A stretch of DNA of 64,000 nucleotides from Marivirga atlantica (GCF_016734805.1 NZ_JAERQG010000002.1:186001-250000), one strand, 5' to 3'; shown: positions 8,008 to 17,414, counted from the stretch's first letter. Notes: a model not told the origin generated them from the sequence alone. Numbers and translations: made by a program.

Positions 8008-9642
8008 ATGAATATATTAGTTATTATTCCAGCAAGAGGAGGTTCAAAAGGTATACCAAGAAAGAATTTAAGACCGCTTAGAGGGAAGCCGTTAATATCA
8101 TATAGTATTCAGACAGCCTTAGGTTCGGCTTATAAACCTGATGTTTATGTGTCAACAGATGATGATGAGATAGCCTTCATTGCTAAAAAATTTCAGGCTA
8201 AAATTCATAAAAGAAATCCTGATTTGGCAAAAGATGCCACTACTCTGGATCCAGTTATCTACTATGCCTGGCAAGAAATTGCGGCTATTGAAAATAAACA
8301 ATATGACTATGTAATAACATTACAGCCTACTTCTCCTCTTTTAGTAACAAGTTCATTGGATAAGGCAATTCAAAAGGCCATAGATAATTCACAAATTGAG
8401 ACCATTATAGCGGCCGTAAATGATACCCACCTTACCTGGAGAAAGGAAAAAAATGGCTTCTTTCTGCCAAACTATAAAGCCAGGCTTAACAGGCAACAGT
8501 TACCACAGGTCTATAAGGAAACGGGTAGTTTTTTTATTAGTAGAACTGATATCATACGAGAGAATTCAAGAATAGGTAAAGAGGTAGACCTTTACATTTT
8601 ACCCGAGGAGCAGGCTATTGATATTGATAGTTTTCAAGATTGGTCCGTTTGCGAATACTTGCTTAGTAGAAAACGCATAGTTTTTAGTGTATCTGGATAT
8701 CCTGAAATAGGATTAGGCCATGTTTATAATTGTCTCATACTTGCCAGCGAACTTGTTGATCACGAATTAATCTTCCTTGTTGACGAAAAAAGTGAGTTGG
8801 CATTCAATAAAATTTCCGCTTACAATTATAAAGTATTGAAGCAACAGGCTGAGAATTTGGTTGATGATGTCATTGGATTAAAACCTGATGCTGTAATTAA
8901 TGATCGTTTGGATACTTCTATATCATATATAAGAAAAATAAATAAGGCCGGTATTTTGACCATTAATTTTGAAGATTTGGGAGCCGGAGCTTTGGAGGCG
9001 GATCTTGTAATTAATGCAATTTATCCTGAGCAAACTAGTCCTGAAAATCACTACTTTGGTCCTCAATATTTTTGTGCAAGAGAGGAGTTCTATCTACACG
9101 AGGAGAAGACTCTTTCTGATAAAGTAGAGAGAGTTCTTATTTCTTTTGGAGGAACTGATCCTAATAACTATACTCAAAAAGTTCTTAATGCCATATATGA
9201 TAAATGCATAACCAGCGATATTCAGATTGATGTAGTATTGGGACTAGGATACCAACATAAAATAGAGGAAAGGGAATACAATAAGGCTATTTTTCATTAT
9301 AACGTAAATAATATCTCTGATTTTATGTTTGCGGCTGATATTGCTTTTTCATCTGCAGGTAGAACAGTTTACGAATTAGCCTTAGCGGGTACTCCCTCAA
9401 TAATTATGGCTCAGAACGAGCGTGAATTAACACACTTCTTTGCTTCAGAAGAAAATGGATTTATCAATCTGGGTTTAGGAATTGAAGTGGAGCAAGCTAA
9501 CTTAGTTGCTGCATTTGAAAACCTGCTTGAGCATTCTGCCATCAGAATAAGCATGCATGAAAAAATGAAGAAAAACCGGATTGAAAAGGGGAGAAGTCTG
9601 GTTATAAAATTGATAAGAAAAACTTTAAATAAAGAGACATGA
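8008..9642 (+). CDS. Fused CMP-nonulosonate cytidylyltransferase / PseG-like UDP-sugar hydrolase
   Basis: 544 residues, two enzymes in one chain. Residues 1-220 are a NeuA/PseF-type cytidylyltransferase (IIPARGGSKGIPRKN at 6-20, LQPTSPL near 105-111, ETGSFF near 171). Residues 223-544 resemble PseG/SpsG, the GT-B-fold hydrolase that removes UDP before the synthase step: GLGHVYNC at 235-242, SFGGTDPNN at 379-387 and SSAGRTVYELALAGTP near 448-463. The fusion would supply both the step before and the step after the NeuB-like synthase encoded next (4-base ATGA overlap). Whether the product is a legionaminic, pseudaminic or other nonulosonic acid is not determinable here. Confidence 0.85.
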   Translation: MNILVIIPARGGSKGIPRKNLRPLRGKPLISYSIQTALGSAYKPDVYVSTDDDEIAFIAKKFQAKIHKRNPDLAKDATTLDPVIYYAWQEIAAIENKQYDYVITLQPTSPLLVTSSLDKAIQKAIDNSQIETIIAAVNDTHLTWRKEKNGFFLPNYKARLNRQQLPQVYKETGSFFISRTDIIRENSRIGKEVDLYILPEEQAIDIDSFQDWSVCEYLLSRKRIVFSVSGYPEIGLGHVYNCLILASELVDHELIFLVDEKSELAFNKISAYNYKVLKQQAENLVDDVIGLKPDAVINDRLDTSISYIRKINKAGILTINFEDLGAGALEADLVINAIYPEQTSPENHYFGPQYFCAREEFYLHEEKTLSDKVERVLISFGGTDPNNYTQKVLNAIYDKCITSDIQIDVVLGLGYQHKIEEREYNKAIFHYNVNNISDFMFAADIAFSSAGRTVYELALAGTPSIIMAQNERELTHFFASEENGFINLGLGIEVEQANLVAAFENLLEHSAIRISMHEKMKKNRIEKGRSLVIKLIRKTLNKET

Positions 9643-10703
9643 AATATTCGGAGTTCTTAAAAACTACGAGCCCTTATAACTATGCTATAGAAAAACCTTT
9701 TATGATAGCTGAAGCAGGCGTGAACCATGAAGGTGATATGGAATTGGCCAAAAGGCTAATACACGAAGCACAAGAAGCAGGAGCTGATGCCATAAAATTT
9801 CAGACCTATAAGGCTGACACCATAGCTTCAAAAGACTCGCCATCTTATTGGGATTTAAATCAGGAATCAACAACTTCTCAACATGCACTTTTCCAAAAGT
9901 ATGATAAATTTTGGAAGAGTGAATATGAAAAGCTGAAAGAGGAATGTGATAAGCACGGTATAGAATTTATGAGCACTCCTTTTGATACAAGCTCAGCTAC
10001 ATTTCTTAATGATTTAATGAGTGTTTTTAAAATATCTTCCTCGGATATTACTAATAAACCATTTGTTGAATTTATGGCTAGATTTAATAAACCCATCATA
10101 TTATCTACCGGTGCAAGCGAACTATATGAAATACAAGAGGCTGTTGGATGGATTAAGCCGTATGATGTAGATGTAACGCTGCTGCATTGTGTTTTGAATT
10201 ATCCAACACCCGATGATCAAGCCAATCTGGGTATGATCAGTGGTTTAAAGCATCATTTTCCAGATTTATTGATTGGTTATTCTGACCATACTCTACCAAA
10301 GGAAATGGATACACTTATATCTGCAACACTTTTAGGTGCAAAAGTGATTGAGAAGCATTTTACGCATGATAAAAGCCTACCAGGAAATGACCATTACCAT
10401 GCTATGAATAAGGAAGATTTGAAGCACTTTTATGGTAAGCTTGAAAATCAACTTACACTTTTAGGTGACAACGAAGTGAGAAGATTACCATCAGAGAAGT
10501 TAGCGGTGGAAAATGCAAGAAGAAGTCTAGTAGCTACTCAAACTATTAAGAAAGGTGATATTGTTACAGTCAAGCATCTTACCTGGAAACGCCCTGCTCA
10601 TGGCATCAGTCCAAAATTTATTGATCAAATAATCGGTAAAGAGGCTTTACAAGATATTCAGGAAGATCAGGTGCTTAAATGGAACTACTTCAAATTTGAT
10701 TAA
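9639..10703 (+). CDS. neuB: N-acetylneuraminate/legionaminate/pseudaminate synthase family protein
   Basis: 354 residues, the normal NeuB length. The N-terminal TIM barrel starts with FMIAEAGVNHEGD (21-33) and contains AIKFQTYKADTIAS. ILSTGAS and GYSDHT are conserved barrel motifs. The C-terminal 70 residues form the SAF/antifreeze-like domain (ARRSLVATQTIKKGDIV...). The enzyme condenses phosphoenolpyruvate with a HexNAc to make a nine-carbon sialic-acid-like sugar. It is coupled to the CMP-synthetase/PseG fusion by an ATGA overlap. Its TAA overlaps the TAA of the convergent pyruvyl transferase-like gene in a shared TTAA. The gene symbol marks the family; the sugar specificity is uncertain. 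Confidence 0.9.
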   Translation: MKYSEFLKTTSPYNYAIEKPFMIAEAGVNHEGDMELAKRLIHEAQEAGADAIKFQTYKADTIASKDSPSYWDLNQESTTSQHALFQKYDKFWKSEYEKLKEECDKHGIEFMSTPFDTSSATFLNDLMSVFKISSSDITNKPFVEFMARFNKPIILSTGASELYEIQEAVGWIKPYDVDVTLLHCVLNYPTPDDQANLGMISGLKHHFPDLLIGYSDHTLPKEMDTLISATLLGAKVIEKHFTHDKSLPGNDHYHAMNKEDLKHFYGKLENQLTLLGDNEVRRLPSEKLAVENARRSLVATQTIKKGDIVTVKHLTWKRPAHGISPKFIDQIIGKEALQDIQEDQVLKWNYFKFD

Positions 10704-11731
10704 AGGGTTTTTAAATAATCAAGAAATGTCTTCATACTTGTGAAGGCATTTTTCATTTTTTCGAATGTAGACCTGAAACTTTCAAAGTTTGAAGATTTGT
10801 CCTCGTTAACCTGCTCCAATACTTTATGAACTACATTTTTATCATCATAATTAAAGATAGGTAGTTCAAGACTTTTAACCATTCCTAAACCTCTTCCATC
10901 TTCATTTATCAAATATGAAGGCTTCCTTCTACTTAAGAAGTCAAGATGCGCATGTACTCTGTAGCCAATGTGTAAATCACAATTTTCGTAGAAAGCAATT
11001 TTTTGCAAATCACTTGATACATCTTTCGCTTCCAAACCTAAGACTTTTGCATAAATAGCTATTAGAGTATAAGATAGACCTTTACGCAGTGGGGTTTGTT
11101 TGCCAGGGAAGATACCCCGATGGTAGCTCACGGTAATTTTAGCCTCTGGAAATTCTTTCTTTATCTCTCTCAATAGTTGAATGCTTTGTTTCCATAAAAC
11201 CTGCTTCGCACCAGTAGAAAATATGATGTGGTCAACATTTTTAAGGCTTGTAAAATTCTTTTCCAAGTCTGGCATATGATACCAAACGGGACAGCCGGTC
11301 ATCACCACATTTTCAACTCCTTTATCTTTTAGAATCGATTCTGTTAGTACATCTCTACAACTTGAGAATTTGATTGTTTGATGAATGTCCTTAATAAAAT
11401 TGCTAGCTTCCTCGGTGAATTCAAATGCCAGTGGATTATGAAATGGACTACCAGACCAGCCAAGCCCAAAAGGAATAATAGGCACTTTTATTTCTTTTAT
11501 TATATTGTTAAGCTTATAAATATTAGGATATATATCCTTGGTATAGGCAGGTCCACCACATAGGATGAGAGCTCTTGACTGATTAATCTTTTTCAGGTGT
11601 GGTCTAATATCCTGAAAGCGATCAATTTCATAGATATCTTCATCTACATATTTTTCTAACAATGCTTTTGCCCTACTTCCAATTAAATAATCACCTATAT
11701 TTTTCTTGGCACCTGTTAAAATTGATATCAT
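10700..11731 (-). CDS. Polysaccharide pyruvyl transferase family protein
   Basis: 343 residues. The N-terminus has NIGDYLIGSRA (11-21), the loop typical of CsaB/WcaK-like transferases. The C-terminal half carries HIGYRVHAHLDFLSRRKPS and NEDGRGLG, which match the conserved HxxxRxH and D-G-R region of the family. Members add ketal-linked pyruvate to cell-wall or exopolysaccharide sugars; some relatives act as glycosyltransferases instead. It is the last gene of a four-gene minus-strand unit and ends tail to tail with the NeuB gene, sharing TTAA. A role in decorating the same surface glycan is inferred. Confidence 0.75.
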   Translation of the reverse strand: MISILTGAKKNIGDYLIGSRAKALLEKYVDEDIYEIDRFQDIRPHLKKINQSRALILCGGPAYTKDIYPNIYKLNNIIKEIKVPIIPFGLGWSGSPFHNPLAFEFTEEASNFIKDIHQTIKFSSCRDVLTESILKDKGVENVVMTGCPVWYHMPDLEKNFTSLKNVDHIIFSTGAKQVLWKQSIQLLREIKKEFPEAKITVSYHRGIFPGKQTPLRKGLSYTLIAIYAKVLGLEAKDVSSDLQKIAFYENCDLHIGYRVHAHLDFLSRRKPSYLINEDGRGLGMVKSLELPIFNYDDKNVVHKVLEQVNEDKSSNFESFRSTFEKMKNAFTSMKTFLDYLKTL

Positions 11732-11742
11732 AAATTATTTTT

Positions 11743-12627
11743 TTATGCTTCTATATGTTTTGCTCTGTCAAAAGCATCTATGAAGGAACCTTCTGTTAGA
11801 TTAATAATTGAAATTTGCTTTTTTTTCGCGTATCTATTAAGTAGGAAGTAACATGAAAAGGCATAAGTAAATTTCTCAAGAACCTCATGTAGTTTTCTAC
11901 TTCCTTTTCCCAGCTTATCCATTGTTCTAGCTTCTGCCTTTTTCTCATCGTAGAAATGTTTCTGAGTAAGAAAAACTTCATTGTCCTCAGAAACAAAAAT
12001 TTCCTTTAACCATGAATGATCAGCGCCTGCCAGATAAATCTTTTTAAAACCCATCCTCATAGACAATATTATAGAAGGAATTAGGACATTGTGAGGTCGA
12101 GGCATACCCCAACCATTCTCCATCATTTTAAAGATAAACTTCTCAAAGCCTTCTAAAGGGGTAGTGTTGAAATAATTAATTGTGATGAACTTGTTTTCAC
12201 TTAACACTTTTTGCCACCCTCTTACTTTTTTGGCTTGAGCAGGAATAAATAATTGTAAAGACCAGGAAGTATTGTCAGCTATTGATTTAAAAAGTTTCTG
12301 ACCTTTTTCTCTATGAAAGCTTTCAACATCTTCCATCCACATTTCCGGTGCATTGAGCACATAAAAATTTGGTTTTATTTGCTTGTAGTATTCACTCTCT
12401 GCAAAATGATTCACACATAATGTTTCATAGTTTTGCTTCATGGAAAGAATCTCGGTAATGGTGGCTTTTAAAGAAGGACCATTGCCAAGTATTACAATTT
12501 TATTAGCATTATTTTTATAGTCTTTGATTCTTTTTGCCGCATATCTCTTGCTAAGTATAATTAGCTTTGGTAAAGTTAAAAGTGTATAAAATGCACTTTC
12601 TAAAAAAATATGCGCTTTTGATTTCAT
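11743..12627 (-). CDS. GT42/MptE-like putative sialyl- or nonulosonyl-transferase
   Basis: 294 residues, cytosolic or membrane-associated through a hydrophobic N-terminal stretch (10-27). VILGNGPSLK at 45-54 and GFKKIYLAGADHSW at 193-206 are the two motifs shared by GT42 (CstII-like) sialyltransferases and the related MptE/DUF115 proteins. An N-x-F and P-x-FYV pair (about 73-90) also fits GT42. Because a nonulosonate operon faces it, a transferase using the CMP-sugar made there is the likeliest role. A methanopterin-type kinase function is very unlikely in this phylum. The start is ATG at 12627, 7 bases from the end of the upstream GT2 gene. Confidence 0.6.
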   Translation of the reverse strand: MKSKAHIFLESAFYTLLTLPKLIILSKRYAAKRIKDYKNNANKIVILGNGPSLKATITEILSMKQNYETLCVNHFAESEYYKQIKPNFYVLNAPEMWMEDVESFHREKGQKLFKSIADNTSWSLQLFIPAQAKKVRGWQKVLSENKFITINYFNTTPLEGFEKFIFKMMENGWGMPRPHNVLIPSIILSMRMGFKKIYLAGADHSWLKEIFVSEDNEVFLTQKHFYDEKKAEARTMDKLGKGSRKLHEVLEKFTYAFSCYFLLNRYAKKKQISIINLTEGSFIDAFDRAKHIEA

Positions 12628-12634
12628 CCGATAT

Positions 12635-13534
12635 TTATTTAGTTATTAATCCTTTCCACACCCAAATCCTGAATTGAATTAGCATTTTGGCAGCAGCCCA
12701 TTTACCATTTAGCATGTAAATTAAGAACAAAATGATACTGCCTATACTCTTTATAATCTCTGAGAAGTATTTTTTTAATTTCTCTGGTAAAGTTGCACTT
12801 TTCAGTCTCTTCATCTCACTGCTACCCACGCCTATTCCTAGTCCTTTAATGTATTCTTTTCGAGTTCTCTTTTCAGGAATGATGTGCTCTACTTCTATTG
12901 AAGGAACATAATGAATAAGCTCATTATTTCCTCTCAATCTAATAAATACCTCTTTTTCATCACCACCTTCGAGCCCATCGGCTCTTCTACCTAGTTCTAC
13001 ATTAAATAGTCCATACTTATCAAATACAGTTGCTCTAAAAGCCATGTTAGCACCAATTGGAAATTTAGAGCTGGGAAATCCCTTAACATTATCTCCCATG
13101 TCTAATGCTGAAACTAAGGTCAGCAGATACTTTGACATCCATTTAGGCTCTTGGGTCTCATATACAGGTACTATTTTACCACCAACTGCTTGTACATCAG
13201 GATGCTTAGAAAAATATTCTATAAGGGTTTCTACATAATCATCTTTAACAAAAGCATCATCATCCAAAAAACTAATGATATTCCCTTTTGATTCTTTAAT
13301 GCCTCTGTTTCTTGCATATGTATGTCCCTGATTTTCCTCTAAATAATATTTTAAAGGTGCTTCAGGGTATTTACTTATTACGGCATCAATTATTTCTTTG
13401 CTATTGTCCGTACTCTTATTGTCAACAATGAGCACTTCATAGTCCTTTTTATTACAATTTTGGTTAGCCAGCTTCTCAATACAAGTTCCAATATATTTAG
13501 CCCTATTATAGGTACATACAACTACAGACAACAT
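12635..13534 (-). CDS. Glycosyltransferase family 2 protein
   Basis: 299 residues. The GT-A fold opens with LSVVVCTYNRAKYI, then VLIVDNKSTD, and the metal-binding FLDDDA motif near residue 91. A hydrophobic segment near 255-272 (IGSIILFLIYML) anchors the C-terminus in the membrane. It transfers a sugar from a nucleotide donor, probably onto the lipid-linked or protein-linked glycan built by this locus. It lies 6 bases from the YfhO-like gene upstream and 7 bases from the GT42-like gene downstream, so it belongs to the same operon. Confidence 0.9.
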   Translation of the reverse strand: MLSVVVCTYNRAKYIGTCIEKLANQNCNKKDYEVLIVDNKSTDNSKEIIDAVISKYPEAPLKYYLEENQGHTYARNRGIKESKGNIISFLDDDAFVKDDYVETLIEYFSKHPDVQAVGGKIVPVYETQEPKWMSKYLLTLVSALDMGDNVKGFPSSKFPIGANMAFRATVFDKYGLFNVELGRRADGLEGGDEKEVFIRLRGNNELIHYVPSIEVEHIIPEKRTRKEYIKGLGIGVGSSEMKRLKSATLPEKLKKYFSEIIKSIGSIILFLIYMLNGKWAAAKMLIQFRIWVWKGLITK

Positions 13535-13540
13535 GACGAC

Positions 13541-15973
13541 TTACTTTCTAGTAATGATATAGGCAATTCCTCCTACCGATAATAGAATTAATATAATTGA
13601 GCAAACCATCATCACATTATTGCCAATATAATAGGCAGCTGGTTCAAACCTGAACTCAATTTTGTGTTCACCTTTAGGGATTTCCAATGCTCTGAGGACA
13701 TAATTAGCTTGAAGAATATCTACTTCATTTCCATCGATAAATGCCTTCCAGCCTTTTGGATAATATATTTCAGAGAACACAGCTAAACCGTCATTATCAC
13801 GTTTAGAAGTGTAATCCAATTTGTTTGGGCTGTAGTTATTGAGGGAGATCATACCTGCTCCGGAAGTATTAGCTTCAAACTTGAATTTGGCTGTATTAAT
13901 AATTGCTGTAGTTTTTGTATCTATTTCACCCAGCTTCTCAATAGTTTCATCTGGCGAACTACTCTCAACAACCGTATCTACAAACCAAGCATTTCCATTT
14001 GCTGATTGATTGTTGATTACCTGAGAAGCTTCATTTCCAAATTTAATATATTTGGTATTAAGCATATTGATAACTCCGAAGCTTGAAAGATCTGTGTTTC
14101 CAGCTCGTAGTTCTTCGATTAAAGCTGTCATTTCAGGTTGTAAATGATATTCTATCAAATCCTGATATCTTCTCATTTTAGCACCATGATAACCGCCAAG
14201 GGAAGCGTGATAATAAGAGGTTCTAGCTTCATTAAAAGGATTGTTCAAATTGAGTACTCTGTAATGGCTGTTGTCCTGATCTATTCGTTCATCTACAGCA
14301 CTTTTGCTAAAAAATGATTTTTTAGGATTTTCTACAAAATTATCTCCATTGAGATACCTTTTAGATATGGGTAAGTAGTCTATAGCAATAACTCCTATAA
14401 AAAGAAAGAATGCTAAGTTGGCTTTTATCTTTTCTTTTGACCAAAGCCATATAATACCAAATGCTAGACCTATCATTAATAATGACCTTAATACATCGGC
14501 TCGGGCCATAGAAGCTCTTTGTTCCCTTATTAATTCAACTAACCATGCCTGATCACCTAAACGTTCATCTACGGCTCCTCTAAATCTCAACATATAGGTT
14601 GAGATAAGCAGTAAAAGTAGAATAGCTCCAATACTAATAACTGCTGAATAAAATTGCTTTTTATTTTTCTCAAATCCTTCATCTATTAATTTCTGTAGGC
14701 CAATAAAACCAAGTAAAGGCATACACAGAAATGGAATAGCCACAGTCATGGAAACTGATCGGAATTTGTTATAACCGGGTAAATAGTCAAAAATCAAATA
14801 ATTGAAAGCTTCAAAGTTGTCTCCCCATGATAAGATGATACCAAAAACTGAAGCGGAAACCAGCCACCATTTTATTGGACCTTTAATCAGGAATGCTCCA
14901 ATAAAGAAAAGGAAAATGGCTACAGCACCAAGATAATAGGGACCGCTGGTAAATGGTTGATCTCCCCAGTAGGTTGGTACAGATTTAACGAAATTCCTGA
15001 TCTGACCTTGACCTGCTCCTCTGCTTTTAAGACCATTAGCAAGGTCAGAATTCATAGAGACTACCTCCTGAGTAGCGCCTCCATAATAATTAGGTACTAG
15101 AAATGTTAATGGTTCCCAAATGCCATTGCTCCAGGCAAAAGCATAATCTCTATCAAGGCCACCACTTGTTGACTGTGTATTTGTGCTTAATTCAGAAGGA
15201 CCTCTAATTGAAAATTTTCCATACTCATAAGCTGTCCATATTTTCCCTAAATTGGCGCCAATACCTAAAATAACAGCAATAGATAAAATACCAATTGTTT
15301 TAGCAAAGTCAGGAATTCCCCCATTTCTTATGGCTTCAATTAGCTTGAATAAACCATAAATCAATACAACTAATAGTAAATAATAGGTAATCTGGTAATG
15401 ATTTGATCTTATTTCTAATGCCATGGATATGGCAGTTAAAATAAAGCCTAAAATATACTTTTTTCTGAACGTCAGAACTATTCCTCCTAATACTGCTGGC
15501 ATCCAACTTATGGCAGCAACTTTCCAAATATGTCCGGCTTCTACTGAAATTATAAAAAAGGTATTGAGTCCATACGCAATTCCACCAGCGATTGCCAAAT
15601 ATGGATTAACCCTGAAAATTAAAAGCAAAAGGTAAAAGGCCAACATTGCCACTAATGTATGACTGGCTGGAGACGGTAATCCTAAACTGACTACTTTTTG
15701 AATGTATTTAGTAAGTTCACCAGACCACTGAACATTAATTAGGTATGCTGGCATTCCGCTAAACATGCCATTAGTCCATAAAGCCTCTTCGCCAGTTTTA
15801 TCACGATATCCAATAATCTCCTGATTGGCTCCGGCACCTTGTAGAATATCATTCTGATTGAGTTTTTCTCCTTCAAAAAACATAGGAGAATACATTACGA
15901 GATTAATGATTACAAAAATTGCAACAGCAATAATATGTGGTAAGGCCTTATTGAAACTTAGTTTTTCTGACAT
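13541..15973 (-). CDS. YfhO-family integral membrane protein
   Basis: 810 residues with about a dozen hydrophobic helices over residues 10-540, followed by a long extracytoplasmic domain (about 560-780) and a last helix near 785-805. The N-terminus (YSPMFFEGEKLNQNDI...) and the late motif YYPKGWKAFIDG are characteristic of YfhO proteins. These are related to GT-C glycosyltransferases and in Firmicutes are implicated in glycosylating lipoteichoic acids. This family is common and often long in Bacteroidota. It is the first gene of the minus-strand glycan unit, and acting on a lipid-linked sugar donor is the best inference. Confidence 0.85.
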   Translation of the reverse strand: MSEKLSFNKALPHIIAVAIFVIINLVMYSPMFFEGEKLNQNDILQGAGANQEIIGYRDKTGEEALWTNGMFSGMPAYLINVQWSGELTKYIQKVVSLGLPSPASHTLVAMLAFYLLLLIFRVNPYLAIAGGIAYGLNTFFIISVEAGHIWKVAAISWMPAVLGGIVLTFRKKYILGFILTAISMALEIRSNHYQITYYLLLVVLIYGLFKLIEAIRNGGIPDFAKTIGILSIAVILGIGANLGKIWTAYEYGKFSIRGPSELSTNTQSTSGGLDRDYAFAWSNGIWEPLTFLVPNYYGGATQEVVSMNSDLANGLKSRGAGQGQIRNFVKSVPTYWGDQPFTSGPYYLGAVAIFLFFIGAFLIKGPIKWWLVSASVFGIILSWGDNFEAFNYLIFDYLPGYNKFRSVSMTVAIPFLCMPLLGFIGLQKLIDEGFEKNKKQFYSAVISIGAILLLLLISTYMLRFRGAVDERLGDQAWLVELIREQRASMARADVLRSLLMIGLAFGIIWLWSKEKIKANLAFFLFIGVIAIDYLPISKRYLNGDNFVENPKKSFFSKSAVDERIDQDNSHYRVLNLNNPFNEARTSYYHASLGGYHGAKMRRYQDLIEYHLQPEMTALIEELRAGNTDLSSFGVINMLNTKYIKFGNEASQVINNQSANGNAWFVDTVVESSSPDETIEKLGEIDTKTTAIINTAKFKFEANTSGAGMISLNNYSPNKLDYTSKRDNDGLAVFSEIYYPKGWKAFIDGNEVDILQANYVLRALEIPKGEHKIEFRFEPAAYYIGNNVMMVCSIILILLSVGGIAYIITRK

Positions 15974-16118
15974 GTTTTTTTATTGGTATAAATAGCGATA
16001 CAAGTATAATCAAATTAAAAGTGGCTGACAAAGGAACGTAGCAGGCTTTAATTACTTATTCATTTCTTAATCAGTTAATCTTTATTAGTTTTATAATCAT
16101 CATAAAACTGCCGATCAT

Positions 16119-17414
16119 ATGAAGTTAATCTCGCTTGTTGTACTAGGTTACTTTCTTAGTATTTCTACACTCTTCTCTCAGGATTTAAATAAAATGGCCA
16201 TTAATAAGGCCGAAAAGATTGAAAAGAAAGTAATTGAATGGAGAAGATACTTTCATGAACACCCTGAATTATCGAACAGAGAGTTTAACACCGCTGAAAA
16301 AATAGCTGAACACCTGAAAGGTTTAGGGTTAGAAGTTAAGGCAGGAGTAGCTCATACAGGAGTGATTGGCCTATTAAAGGGGGATGAAGATGGCCCAGTT
16401 GTGGCCTTAAGGGCTGATATTGATGGACTGCCTGTAACAGAAAGAAATGACTTGCCTTATAAATCAGAAGTTGTTGCCGAATATAATGGGCAAAAAACAG
16501 GCGTAATGCATGCCTGTGGTCATGATACACACATCGCAATCTTGATGGGAGTGGCTGAAGTGTTGAGCAGCATGCGTGATGAACTTAATGGAACTGTGAA
16601 ATTTATATTTCAACCTGCTGAAGAAGGACCACCACCAAGTGAAAAAGGTGGTGCCAGTTTAATGGTAGAGGAAGGAGCTTTAACTAATCCCAATGTAGAT
16701 GTGATCTTTGGACTTCATATCGCAGCAGGCACACTTCTAGGCCAGATTAGTTACAAATCAGGAGGTTTTATGGCTGCATCTGATCGCTTTGAAGTAAAAG
16801 TTAAGGGAAAACAGGCACATGGTTCAACACCTTGGGCATCAATTGATCCGATAGCGGTATCAACACAAATCATCAATAGCCTTCAATATATAATTTCCAG
16901 AAATGCAGAGTTAACTAAGGAAGCAGCTGTAATTACTGTAGGGATGATTCAAGCGGGCGTTCGCTATAATATTATTCCTGAAGAAGCAAGGTTCGTTGGT
17001 ACAATCAGAACGCTTGACATGGAAATGCAAAAGATGATTCATGAGAAGATAAAAACTACAGCTAAAAATATAGGAGAGATTGCTGGCGCTGAAGTAACAG
17101 TAGAAATTGTTAACAACGCACCGCTAACTTATAACAGTCCAGAGTTAACACAGCAAATGATTCCGAGCCTTAAGAAAGCCAGCACAAATGTTCAGTCGGT
17201 AAAAGCAGTTACTGGAGCAGAGGATTTCTCTTATTTTCAGGAAAAGGTGCCAGGTCTGTATTTTTTTGTAGGCGCTAAACCTGAAAGCGAACCTTATATT
17301 CAACCGCTAAACGGCCATCATACTCCTGATTTTATATTGGATGAAGCAGCAATGCTTACAGGTGTAAAAGCTATGCTCAATCTAACATTAGATTTTATGG
17401 AAATGAACAAATAA
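16119..17414 (+). CDS. Secreted M20-family amidohydrolase
   Basis: 431 residues with a signal peptide (1-20). The metal-binding motif MHACGHDTH is at 130-138, and RADIDGLPV near 98-106 and PAEEGPP near 165 complete the IAA-amino acid hydrolase/hippuricase pattern. The dimerisation domain includes GKQAHGSTPW. Family members release amino acids from N-acyl, N-benzoyl or similar conjugates using two metal ions; the substrate is unknown. Its stop codon abuts the stop of the convergent D-threonine-aldolase-like gene with no gap. Confidence 0.88.
   Translation: MKLISLVVLGYFLSISTLFSQDLNKMAINKAEKIEKKVIEWRRYFHEHPELSNREFNTAEKIAEHLKGLGLEVKAGVAHTGVIGLLKGDEDGPVVALRADIDGLPVTERNDLPYKSEVVAEYNGQKTGVMHACGHDTHIAILMGVAEVLSSMRDELNGTVKFIFQPAEEGPPPSEKGGASLMVEEGALTNPNVDVIFGLHIAAGTLLGQISYKSGGFMAASDRFEVKVKGKQAHGSTPWASIDPIAVSTQIINSLQYIISRNAELTKEAAVITVGMIQAGVRYNIIPEEARFVGTIRTLDMEMQKMIHEKIKTTAKNIGEIAGAEVTVEIVNNAPLTYNSPELTQQMIPSLKKASTNVQSVKAVTGAEDFSYFQEKVPGLYFFVGAKPESEPYIQPLNGHHTPDFILDEAAMLTGVKAMLNLTLDFMEMNK

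Noticed and set aside
9878-10099. Antisense open frame within the NeuB-type gene
   Set aside because: Lies fully inside a well-supported gene and shows no protein-like features.
7063-15973. Complete O-antigen or capsule cluster
   Set aside because: There is no Wzx, Wzy or initiating sugar-phosphate transferase, so only part of a glycan pathway is present.
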